From: Ectocarpus siliculosus
Taxonomy: Eukaryota; Sar; Phaeophyceae; Ectocarpales; Ectocarpaceae
Direction: 5' to 3'
Assembly (NCBI GenBank): GCA_000310025.1
Contig: FN649740.1
Location: 3,959,774-4,023,773, forward strand
DNA: 64,000 nt
Shown here in pieces: positions 1 to 10,229 of the stretch. A program made the position numbers and the translations under genes. The notes beneath the pieces were generated by a model. It did no database searches. It saw only the letters and a list, made by a program, of their open reading frames with translations, and was not told the DNA's origin. Position 1 is the stretch's first letter. Every line of letters begins with the position of its first letter.

Positions 1-667
1 GCACGCCGCACACTCGGAAGGGTCTCTAACGCACCCTGGCGTCACTGTGTCGGCGCCCAGTGGGCGCCGACAGCGAACGAAAACAACCAAGGCGGTCGAA
101 AAAATGCGTATTTGCCCTGGCTCGTTCCACGTGCGTCATCACCACTCTGTCGAGGGACCGTTCAAAGACTACTTTATTTTTCAAGTAGAAAAACAGAGGA
201 GGAACGTTTTGCCAACACTGCTCTGTCGTGTGCGACGCTTCTATCTCTTCATCGAATCACCCCACACCCAACCCGTTTGCACCCGAGCCAAATCCGTGGG
301 TGCAGATGACAGCACTGAAGGTTTGACCTCGGTACGCCTGCTACATAGTGAGATACGTGCATGGGTGTCATCGGCCTCGGGTTGATGCACTTTCTTGTCA
401 GTTGGACAGCAATGGAACAATTTTGTTTCTCCGGTTGACATGAGCTCGTGGGCAACGGCTTCTATTTTGCACCCCAGGTAGGCGCCCATCGCTAGTATCC
501 ACCCACAGTGTTGAGGCAATACAGCTGGGGGAGGGACGCCCCTTCTACAACTGCGTCATGCTCAGTTTTCGCCACACCTCGGCATTTTTCGTGGACGAAG
601 TGGCCGTTGTGCCTTTATCAACTTCAAGTAGAAGAGAGGAACAACACGCCGTTTTTTTAACATTAGG
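1..667. other. Left-edge spacer, no gene recognised
   Basis: Overlapping short frames exist on both strands, but none has a recognisable domain, convincing splice sites or a consistent coding look. I see no RNA gene here. Confidence 0.5.
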
Positions 668-2311
668 TACTTTCTGACGCTATGAATTCATTGCTAATCT
701 GTCTCCGACTCTTTTCTATGATAGAGATGGATTCGTTGTGTCATATTAAGAAAAGTAAAAAAAAACAAAACATTACGGTGTTTGCGGACTGGTCTCAGGT
801 CTTGGTCTTGGAAGTCGGAAGCCAAGCCCAAAACCAAAACCGGAATTGAGTTTCAAAACTGCTTGCGAAGACTGGTGTGTGATTTTTTCGGTTTTGAGGC
901 CAGTTGTTGTGGAGAAATTTTCCGATTTGGAATCCGGGGGATCGGCAGATAATGCTCCACCGCCCCTTAAAAGTAGGAGGTCTGCGTACTGGGCAGCAAG
1001 CAGACAGCACTAAAGCGCTTTGTCAGTTCGTTCTCGCCTCACAGACCCCTGTTTGCCATCTAACCGATAAGGCTGTACACTCCACAACTGTGAGTATGCA
1101 ATGATATGAAAGCAAATTCACGATTCCCAATTTGGAATTCCAACCAATTCCAGTTTGGAATTCATGAGGATTTCCCACCCGGATCGTCCAGCAATTCCAA
1201 ATGGGAATTCCTATTTTACCAAGCATGGTGAACACACACTGCACCGCAGCTCCCCAAACTTGGCTCGAAGAGGCTCACAGCAATGCTCTACGCGGCCTCG
1301 AAGGTTTGAATGCAAACGGGTCTCTGTGAGGCGAGTACTGAGTGCCAAAACGCTTTTGTGAGCCTTTCCAACGAAGTACGCAGAACTCCTGCGGCCTCAT
1401 GGGGGTTTGGATTTAAAAGGCGTAACATTGGGATTCCAAATCGGAAAATTTTCCATAACATATCATAACAACTGGCCTGAGCACGCGGAAATTCCCAAGA
1501 AAGTTGCGTTCAATCAGCGGAGCCCCTTTGCCGGCGGCGGCAGACAGATGGTTGAGCCGACTCGAAACACCAAACATATTTATTGCCGACCATCCGCCTC
1601 CACCCCAACAAGGCTACTACTCTACTTGAACTGCACCTCACCCCCAGCTGACTAAGTAGTAATGTAGAATACTGATGGAGCAATGTACTCGCTCATGAAC
1701 AGGAGGTTGGCCCAGTTCAGTTGCCGGGAATGCATGGGAAGCGTAGCGCCGCAAACAGCTGAGGCATGCATGTGTGTACCCCTTCAGCACGCGAACAAGT
1801 TGTGATACACATCGCAGTCAGTCGTCGACGGAGTCGATCGTTCCCCATCAAACGAATCAAAAATCAAAAGACCAGATTCCTAAAGATCCATCGGACTTCG
1901 GCGCTCGGGGGGATAAAAAAGACCAAGACAAGACCAGAATCAGATGTTCGCAAACACCGTATTCAAGACATTTCCCCCATAACTCGCGACACTGCAAATC
2001 TTGGCGGCTATATATTGTGAGTCGAACGTAGTGTGCGGACGGGTAGTTCAGTTTTTGGGCACGCAAACGTGCTGCAGGGATGTAGGTGTACCTCTTGGGC
2101 TTGTGTATACTCTTTTCTTGGTAGTTTTGCGTGTTCTTTGGATCTTCTGATGGCTCCAGCATTTCTGTGTGTGTATTTATTATTCCTTTATTTTGGTGAC
2201 AACGGACCGCGTCTTTTTTTTATTTTTCTTAATATGACACAACGAATCCATCTCTATCTATAGAAAAGAGTCTGAGACAGATTAGCAATGAATTCGTAGC
2301 GTCAGAAAGTA
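668..2311. mobile_element. 1.64-kb TIR element, non-autonomous
   Basis: About 95 bp at 668-763 recur as the reverse complement at 2212-2311. Both arms share the outer end TACTTTCTGACGCTA, then GAATTCATTGCTAATCTG, and inner A-rich ends after TCATATTAAGAAAA. Only a few substitutions and a 2-bp indel separate them. No transposase-like frame lies between, so this reads as a non-autonomous DNA transposon. A second, smaller TIR element (898-1477) is nested inside. I could not define a target-site duplication, and the superfamily is unknown. Confidence 0.75.
898..1477. mobile_element. 580-bp MITE, copy 1 (nested)
   Basis: The ends form inverted repeats starting GGCCAGTTGTT and including ATTTTCCGATTTGGAATCC (898-945 against about 1425-1477). 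Internally there are near-palindromic AATTCC/GGAATT tracts. A second copy lies at 19467-20093 inside the XRN gene and shares ends and interior, including a stretch reading CTCGCCTCACAGAC. There is no coding capacity. It inserted into the larger element at 668-2311. Confidence 0.7.
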
Positions 2312-3754
2312 TTTTGTGTTTTGCTAGATTTTGTGTTTAGCAACTGACACGAGTTTAATGTGAAGACAACAACAACGACAACCAACAAACTCCAAGAAAA
2401 AATACTGATCACATGAGGTGGGGTGTAAAGAGATCTTTACGATTGGTCGTGCCTTTGGTCGTGGCCTGTCGGCTGCATGCAGAACATGCCTAGGCTTTCT
2501 ACGCGCATGCCCTATCTAACTTGAATGGGCAGATCAGCAGCACCGCAGATAGCCAGAAAGTGGATGTTGCACCAGATCTATCGAAGATTAGATCGATGCC
2601 GCATATATCTGCCGGCGGAATGGTGCGGGGTATTTCAGCACCGCACGTCATTGAACCGACCTTTCCACCTCTTCGACGTTCGATCCGAGAGAGAAAGATA
2701 GAGGGAGGTACAGTGAACTGCTCTGCTTTGCTACCTCTGAGCGGTTTGGGTACACAATGGCCAGACCATGGCGAACCTCTGCTGTGTAGTGCGATGGGCC
2801 ACAGGCAGCGCCACAGAAGAAAGGGACAGAGACAGCGAGCTCCAACTGGTTTGGGGACGATTCTCCGCCATTCCAACACACATCCCTGTTCCCCGTACCC
2901 ACGCGCACTTGCTGCAGCCGCAACTACAACATCCACCAACCCCGCACGAGCACAGTCAACTCTATTCTGCTGCTGCTCGTCAGATGCACGTGCGTGATGT
3001 ACCGTGAGGGACAAAAACAACAGCACTTTCTGCGCACCCTGACACCGTGACGAGACATACGAAGCAGTGCCACCAGACAATCCCACTGATTCCCCAATCA
3101 TGATCGTCCACGTGCCCTACACAACTCTGCATGCTCTCAAAACATATGACACCGTCCGTACCTCCAAGGCGGGCACCTGGCTGTTAATAGAAGAGGAGAT
3201 GTAAGGGGATCGATCGCGTGACGGCTGCTTTGAAAATGCATTGGCATTGCGCAACATTGCGGGGGGGGGGGGGGTCCGCAACAAGACTGAGCTGGTGTGT
3301 ACTCCTACAAAATTGAAAAACGGCGGGGGGGGTTTGGCGATGTGCGACACACATGACCAGACAAGCAGAGCCGGCCTTCCTCGCTTCCATTCAAATACAA
3401 TACTCCGGAGTATCGATCAATCCCGCATGGCGCGTTGATATCAAGTTTAGGATGGCGACAAATTGCGAACAAGTTTAACACCGCTCAGTGGGGTGGTGAT
3501 CGAGGGGTAGGGAATAGGTCTACAAACTTGTGCGGAGAGGACAGGAGGGCATCAAGCATAAAATTGTCACGCGGTTTGGCGAGCACAGACAGCGCGCGCG
3601 ACACCACCGGAGAGAGCTACCAGGCTAGGCGTACATGATACTGCTGTACCACGGGGGACGAACAATTGCTCCAATTCAGGTGATCATGGCAGTTGCTCCA
3701 AACTTTTCCGCGAAGCACAATACCAGCACCATGCTTCATGTTTCACGCAGGTCC
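2312..3754. other. Spacer with homopolymer runs, no supported gene
   Basis: Opposed open frames cover 2499-3101 on both strands and lack domains. The plus frame (2521-2997) has an Arg/Ser-rich stretch faintly like the hinge of copia polyproteins, too weak to call. A G-run lies at about 3263-3274. Probably repeat-derived. Confidence 0.4.
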
Positions 3755-5192
3755 CGCCGTATCGCTAGAGAGCTCCTTATTGTTGGGTTTTTACGCTGGC
3801 TCTTTTCTTACAATATTAAGAGAAGGGAAATGGACAGAAGCGGGTATACCCACGCCTTTCTGGGACAAAAGTGGGTACTCCAAAATCCAGCGCGCGCGCA
3901 CTCCATAGGCGACCCCCAAACGACTCAAAACCCCGTTCTGACACCTGGGTGACACAGCCAGGGACTATACACAGCACGGGCATCGATTTTTTCCCACTTT
4001 CAGGCACACCTTTGGCCCTAATACCGCCGAGGCGCGCAAGGTCTCACCAGAGTGTCCACTTGTGTCCGACATCGTGGTGGGTATACCCAGCGGCGCCTAC
4101 TAATTTTTTCATGTACCCGTTTGTGTCTGTATTTGACCCACTTGTCTTTTGTCCAAATTGTACCCACTTTTGTCTGCTTACGGACGGCGGAAATCGAGCG
4201 GAAATCGACCTCCACGTCATCGCACGGCAGAATATCGAATAGCCTCCGAACGTCTTAGAACCTCCCAACACCGTATCCATGGCTGCCGACTGCGGACCGA
4301 CCGCGGAGGAACATGTCAGAAACATGTCAGACCCCTACGGTACCGGCACCGATACCAGGCACGGGAAGATACCCGCGGCAAGCCCGGCAAGCAGCGCACT
4401 AACGGCACGCCACAAATACATGCGTGACACACAACGGACAACTAAACCAACGGGTCGCGCATACAGAACAAAAAAACGCGCATACAGCAACACAGACACA
4501 CAAACCCGCCCTACACACAAAAAACACCAACCACCACGACGAGTGCACACCGACTCGTGAGGGCAGCAGCAACATGTCGAGGCAGTTTGCCACGCAACTA
4601 CGTGATGTTATGTATACGAAGTGAAAATCCGGCCCGATATCCCGCGGTCGGTCCGCAGTCGGTAGCCATGGATACGGTGTTGGCAGGTTCTGAGACGTTC
4701 CGAGGCTATTCGACGTTCTGCCGTGCGGTGACGTGGAGGTCGATTTCCGTTCGATTTCCGCCGTCCGTAAGTGGACAAAAGTGGGTATAATTTGGACAAA
4801 AGGCAAGTGGGCCAAAATACAGACACAAGTGGGTACATGAAAAAAATCGTAGGCACCGCTGGGTATACCCACCACGATGTCGGACACAAGTGGGCACTCT
4901 GGTGAGGCCTTGCGCGCCTCGGCGGTATTAGGGCCAAAGGTGTGCCTGAAAGTGGGAAAAATCGATGCCCGTGCTGTGTATAGTCCCTGGCTGTGTCACC
5001 CAGGTGTCAGAACGGGGTTTTGAGTCGTTTGGGGGTCGCCTATGGAGTGCGCGCGCGCTGGATTTTGGAGTACCCACTTTTGTCCGGAAAGGCGTGGGTA
5101 TACCCACTTCTGTCCATTTCCCTTCTCTTAATATTGTAAGAAAAGAGCCAGCGTAAAAACCCAACAATAAGGAGCTCTCTAGCGATACGGCG
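3755..5192. mobile_element. Large fold-back element with ~555-bp inverted arms
   Basis: The left arm (3755-4310) and right arm (4641-5192) are near-identical reverse complements, from outer end CGCCGTATCGCTAGAGAG to inner end near CGGACCGACCGCGG. About 330 bp of unrelated spacer separates them. The arms are studded with GGGTATACCC and GGGTAC-type sites. Mirror-image open frames in the arms are a by-product of the symmetry. There is no transposase. The arms could pair as a 0.55-kb hairpin. Confidence 0.85.
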
Positions 5193-5199
5193 TAACCAG

Positions 5200-5838
5200 A
5201 AACGGGTAACCCGGGTGGATTATCACCATTTCAGGGTACACTTGGAAATCAACACGACACCAATCTCCGACAGCATCCGCCGTAGATCGCGGCGAAACCA
5301 ATAAACCGCTGTCTGTGTCCTGTGCCTCGGAAGCATGATGCACGAGGCAGGTCGTGCCCGTTTTTTCTCTCTCTCTGTGCTTCTCTCTCTGTGTGCTTTT
5401 ACTGACCAGCACCACACGGAACGAACTCGCGCGTCGAGCGAGTCCGACCCTCTGTCGAGAGGGGCCGGTATCCTATGGAGGCGGTGCCCATCAACGAGCG
5501 AGCGTTGTTGGTGGTTTGGTTGTGGGTATGTAGTTCGTATGTGCGGTACACGGCATGTGCGGTACACGTTTTTTTCTGCGGGTTTTATGCTAGAGCGTTG
5601 GGCGCCGGGATTATATGACCATTTCTGGGTACAAAATCGACCTCTTCCGGGTACACCAGTAACCAATATCGGTCACACCAGAGGGTCCTCATGCCAGCGG
5701 TAGTTGTACCCGATGGAGGTTTCTTCCGAAATCGGTTCGATGGTTTTTCGGCCAATCAGCTGACAGCCTGGGGGTGCAAGCGTGTTGATTTCTAAGTGTA
5801 CCCTAAAGTGGTGATAAAGTACCCGGGTATACCCGTTT
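5200..5838. mobile_element. 640-bp TIR element with GGGTA-rich ends
   Basis: About 58 bp at 5200-5258 recur inverted at 5781-5838 (outer end AAACGGGTA, then ACCCGGGT and AGGGTACACTT; the right arm has CCCGGGTATACCCG). The interior carries further GGGTAC sites. It lies only 8 bp from the end of the 3755-5192 fold-back element, so the two may have inserted next to each other. No coding capacity. Confidence 0.7.
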
Positions 5839-7350
5839 GTGGTTATTGGTCCAATATTAACATGAAGAAAGAAAACAACCTTCCCGCCGGAGGAACCTGA
5901 TAATTTTAGTACTACTTATCAGTAGAGGACACCATCAAGAAGCGTCGTGCGTGCTGACACGTTCAGGTTTGCTACTGGAGCTGAGATACCGAAGGCCGTA
6001 ACAGCCCCTGAAAAAGGTCCGAAATCTGCGCCGGAACCAAGCGGCAGCTAGCATTTACATTTGTCACAGCCGTGCTCACCGCCACGGACCGTAATCCCCT
6101 GAACGGAGGGTTGTCAGCAGTACCTAGTGCCATCAGCTACTGCTGTGAACCCGCAGTTCAGCAGATTGGGGTCAGTGGCGGCGAGCACAAGCAGTAGAAG
6201 GCACTGGGTGTTGGGTCGAATTTGTGGAGATTTGCGGAATTTGTAGACTACTATACCGCGACCCTCGATATCACCACTACAGAAGCAGATTTGAGCGCGC
6301 CAGCACACACGACGCCTCTTTGTAATGCCCTCTGGCGCTAGAAGCACTATGCACCAGGTTTCTGGCAGCACAGAGCGTATTTGAGCGCCTGCCGTTTTGC
6401 TCGATTGACTTGAATTTAGAATCGTGTGAATTTTATCTTGTTTTCAAAGGTGGCGTGTGGAGGTAGACGCGTGAAATGTATGTTTTGAGCCTCTACTGCC
6501 GCCCTGTGCGAGAACCAACGATTTCTGTTTTTCGCGATGCCTTCCGACTTGTCTTGTGTGTCTCTTGTGCGTTTTCGGATGCTCTTGCGTTTGTTTTCAA
6601 AATTTGTCAACATCACACTTCGTGTTTTGCCATCCCTTAATAGTAGTTATCAGGCACGCTACAATAGGGCGGTCGTTGTCGGTGCTTCTGATACATGGGT
6701 GAGTTGATTGCACCTCTTACTCGTTCTCCGATTGTGTGCCGTAGTGAGTCTCGGTGGTCGGGAATATCGTAATAGCAGAGCGAAGCTCTCATTTGTGCAA
6801 TCGGCCGTGCTTGCGGTAAATACCACCCCTACTTTGACGTGTTATTCTCCTTTTTTCTTTTTTTTCATGGACCATTGAGGGCACGTCACTTGAAAGCGTG
6901 GCGACACAAAACGAAACCATCCGGTGTTTTTGTCGCGTCGTATTATCGCGCCGTCGCGTTCCAGCATTCTTCTTGATGTCAATGCTACTGCTGTTGTTTC
7001 CTGATGTTCTTCCCATTCTAAATACCTAGCTACGCATCTGAGAGGCACGCTCCTGATGTTCTTCCCATTCTAAATACCTAGCTACGCATCTGAGAGGCAC
7101 GCTCAGATGGCTTGTGACTTGATCGAGACAAAACACTGGGCGTGTGTATGACACGCCGTTCCGTCCGCCCCACCTGCCCGCGGTTTGGCCTTGATCGGCG
7201 TCCTCCCCCCCTCCTCTGCACCGGTTAATTTCCAACAACGCGGCAATCGCACGCTACCACAGACGACGCAGGCGCCACAAACGGCAGCAGATCAAGTTCG
7301 GGCCTATCGCTCTTGTCGCGAAGCCTGTTTAGGAGAGAGAGTGCGACTGC
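5839..7350. other. Spacer upstream of the JmjC gene
   Basis: No gene is recognised. Short frames on both strands have no domain. A 52-bp direct tandem duplication lies at 7000-7103. The last 150 bp before 7351 are open in several frames and may hold the 5' UTR or an alternative N-terminus of the JmjC gene. Confidence 0.4.
7000..7103. repeat. 52-bp tandem duplication
   Basis: Two adjacent, apparently identical 52-bp units (7000-7051 and 7052-7103), each starting CCTGATGTTCTTCCC and ending GAGGCACGCT. They lie about 250 bp upstream of the JmjC reading frame, in a position that could belong to its promoter or 5' UTR. Confidence 0.85.
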
Positions 7351-8586
7351 ATGGAATGCAATCGAAAAGCCGGTCGCGGTGGCGGACCTCACACTGCTCT
7401 TCCTGCTCGAGAACGATGCGGTGCCGTTGTTCCCGCAGCGTCGCCCGCTCACCACCGACATGCCGGAGATTCCTGCGAGCGCGAGTACAGCGAGACCGAT
7501 CTTGCCAAGCTGTCCATCGCGCCAGAAGCAAAGCTCGAGGACTGGATGTCACCAGACTCCGATACCGGCACCAACAAGGGAGAAATCACCGTTGGGGAGA
7601 ACTGTGTCGTGGTGGGAATCGGAGCTGGAAGGAAGAATTATTTTCGTGACAACGTGGAACGAATACCTGGCTCAGTGTTTGCCGACGACGTCCACGGAGA
7701 TAACTTGCCCCACCTCCCGACAGTCCTGACCGGCTTCCTGGACGAGTGGCCTGCGTACGCTTCTCGCGAAGCGGGAAAATCCTGGAGTTTGCGAGACTTG
7801 GTGGCTCGCACGGCTGGGAGGAAGGTATCCCTTGACGGCGGGCCTTCCTTCGCTCGCATGTCCATGTGTGCCGGGAGCGTCAGCCTGGCAGAGTACGAGC
7901 GGTACTCGGAGAACGAGTCGGGTAAGGACTCCGCGCCCCTTTACGTCTTTGATCCGAGCATCTTGGGGCCTAGATCTACCTTCTGCGACGACGGGAGTCT
8001 CGTCAGGGACGCATTCGACACGCCTGCGTGCTTCTCGCGCGACGCCGCTGCGGCAGTGTGCGACGAAAAGTTCCGGCCTCTCCCTCCGAAATGGCTCTTG
8101 ATTGGTGTCGTCCGAAGCGGCACTTCGATTCACGACCACCCAACCACAGTGGCGTGGAACGCGCTACTCGTCGGGTGCAAGCTGTGGTGCTGCTTTCCGC
8201 CAGACGTGGACGAAAGCGCTCTGCTTCTGAATTTAGATGGAAACAGCAGCGAGCACGAAGGAGGAGGTGAAGACTTTGACTTGTCAGCCTTGGAGTGGTT
8301 TTGTCGGGCTGGCTCGAGTGACGGCGAGGATCCCGGAGGACGACGACATCTTCACAAGAGCGCGAAGGTAATCATCCAGCGCCCCGGAGAAGTTGTGTTT
8401 TTGCCCATCGGGTGGTTCCACGTCGTGCTCAACGTCGAAGCGAGTACGGCGCTTAGTATGAGTTTGACGCTCCGGCGGGATCTGCCCTCCGTGCTGCCCT
8501 TGTTTTTGGAAGCTGAGCGTGAGTTTGCGCTTTGGGGTCGACCCAACAGCGACTTGGATAGGCAAGAATCGGATAGTGGCTCCTGA
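7351..8586 (+). CDS. JmjC/cupin-like 2-oxoglutarate oxygenase-family protein, single exon
   Basis: A 411-residue open frame whose C-terminal two thirds read as a JMJD6-like JmjC domain. An N-terminal block with LTGFLDEWPA (the usual start of the fold) is followed by WLLIGVVRSGTSIHDHP, an AWN-x-LL-x-G-x-K-x-W-x-x-FPP block, and PGEVVFLPIGWFHVVLN. Family members use Fe(II) and 2-oxoglutarate to hydroxylate or demethylate proteins, with an H-x-D/E...H metal triad. Here the first pair reads H261-D262-H263, so the acidic ligand position holds His; the distal His is H357. Activity is therefore uncertain. The lack of introns is unlike the neighbouring genes. The first ~60 residues have low-complexity composition, and another frame is open across 7313-7729, so the true start or an indel near 7450 is uncertain. 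Confidence 0.7.
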   Translation: MECNRKAGRGGGPHTALPARERCGAVVPAASPAHHRHAGDSCEREYSETDLAKLSIAPEAKLEDWMSPDSDTGTNKGEITVGENCVVVGIGAGRKNYFRDNVERIPGSVFADDVHGDNLPHLPTVLTGFLDEWPAYASREAGKSWSLRDLVARTAGRKVSLDGGPSFARMSMCAGSVSLAEYERYSENESGKDSAPLYVFDPSILGPRSTFCDDGSLVRDAFDTPACFSRDAAAAVCDEKFRPLPPKWLLIGVVRSGTSIHDHPTTVAWNALLVGCKLWCCFPPDVDESALLLNLDGNSSEHEGGGEDFDLSALEWFCRAGSSDGEDPGGRRHLHKSAKVIIQRPGEVVFLPIGWFHVVLNVEASTALSMSLTLRRDLPSVLPLFLEAEREFALWGRPNSDLDRQESDSGS

Positions 8587-10229
8587 CTGATGCAGAGTGT
8601 TTGGGCTCGAACTTCGCGACGATGAATGGGAATTTGTTAATATGAAAGGCGCCCATGCGATGCTTCACAGGTAGAGTTCGGGAGGGAGTTGTACTAATAC
8701 GTATTTTGTTCATTTCATGTTCGGCCGTCTGCTTTCCGCTCACCGTATGGCTGCCGTGTCAATCCTCTGTCCGCTGGAGTTAACTGCAATTTCGATTGGA
8801 GGAGTGTCGGTGATAACGCTTGTTCATAAGGTGCCGGGGAATGACCTTGGTTGTCCTCGGCCTGACTGCTGGGAGAGTGAAGGGTGCACTATGTTCATGC
8901 CACTGGGCAGAATAGTACTAGCCTGATGGTTAGACGCTTTCGGCGGATGTAGTTATTCAGCGGCGTTGCATTTCATAACCGAAATTTCGAAATTTCCCAT
9001 GCGGCTGCATGTCTCCGTGATACCCTACTGGCCCTCTTGCTTTGTGCGGATGAGCGTAGTGAGATGCCAGACATCTGTGTGGCCTTGGGGAGAGATTCGC
9101 TTCTTAAAGTAGCGGACAGGGTCTTCGTTTGGTCTGGGTGGTACTCTCTCACGCCATCGGGTATTTTGGGGCCTCTGATTTCGCACTTATGCCTTGCCTT
9201 CGCCACGCTCGTGTGTGGAAGGCATTGGATGGGTACTGACATTCGAGCAGTTGGCACTACAACCTGATGTCTACCATTGAATTAAGGCTGTCTCTCTCCT
9301 ATGGGGGCAATGCTGGAGCTACGCTACCCTCCCAAGAGAAATGGGTCAAGCCTGAAATATCTACAGCCTGAATTTGTCAGACCCCGTCGCTGTGGCCAGT
9401 GTTCGCGTCTTCTTGTCCGAATGGTCCAACGGCGTCGCGCTCCCTCGTCATTAATTACACGTCATTCAGGCCCATCCAACGAATGGACGCCGATGACCCA
9501 ACACCGGGTACCAGCCATCTAAGACTCCGGGACATCCCGACGGATAATAAAATGCGGGAGAATGCGCACTATCTAGGCGGAAAGTTTTCCAACGCTGTCG
9601 AAACATGCGGTCGGGTGGGTGGGGCCGGCAAACTCCTTACACCGGGGTCCTTGGGACCCGCTCGGCAATGCCGTAACAGCAGCGCTTAGCCTTCACCATA
9701 CCTCCCCAATCAAGGGTCATCATGACACCGGTTTGCCCGCAAGAGTGCAGCCATTCTTGTCGTGTGAGTAGTGAAAAAATGCATGCCGACCGAGAAAACA
9801 TGCCCCATGTATCGTTTGGGCATTCAAAAACACACTCAAGTTTTCTTCGCATGCAACAACAATGGACTTGTCGCGTTCTTCACGCACGTGTAGATTACCC
9901 AACAGCGTGCCCAACAACCGCGCTATTGCCATTTTGGAATAACTCTCATGTCCAAGAACACTCGGGAGCTTCTCTACAACGAGGATGCTCGGTACGTTCG
10001 TGCCAATCCGACTACAGGACGATGGCGATAGTTTGTCATTTCACACAGAAACAGAGCGTGAGTTCAACCCTGCACGGATGTGCTGAACTACGAGCACGTA
10101 CAGCAGAGTCAAATGCAGCAGAAGCCCACCCCTCCCCCGAGAACCAGAGGTGGTTCTCTGTGCTGGTCTCTGAAGCCCCTTTACCACACCGCACTGCAAC
10201 TACTGCCCGGCAATTATTTCTTGGAATCT
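8587..10229. other. Spacer between the JmjC and XRN genes
   Basis: No recognisable gene. Short frames on both strands (for example 9722-10357 plus, which runs antisense to the last XRN exon) have no domain and odd composition. This interval should hold the 3' UTRs of the two convergent genes. Confidence 0.4.

Noticed and set aside
2499-3101. 200-residue minus frame and opposing 158-residue plus frame
   Set aside because: Both strands are open over the same DNA, with no domain, no splice logic and Cys/Arg-rich composition. Likely chance.
3635-5167. Opposed frames with the same peptide near 3.9 and 5.0 kb
   Set aside because: Again a consequence of the inverted arms (3755-5192).
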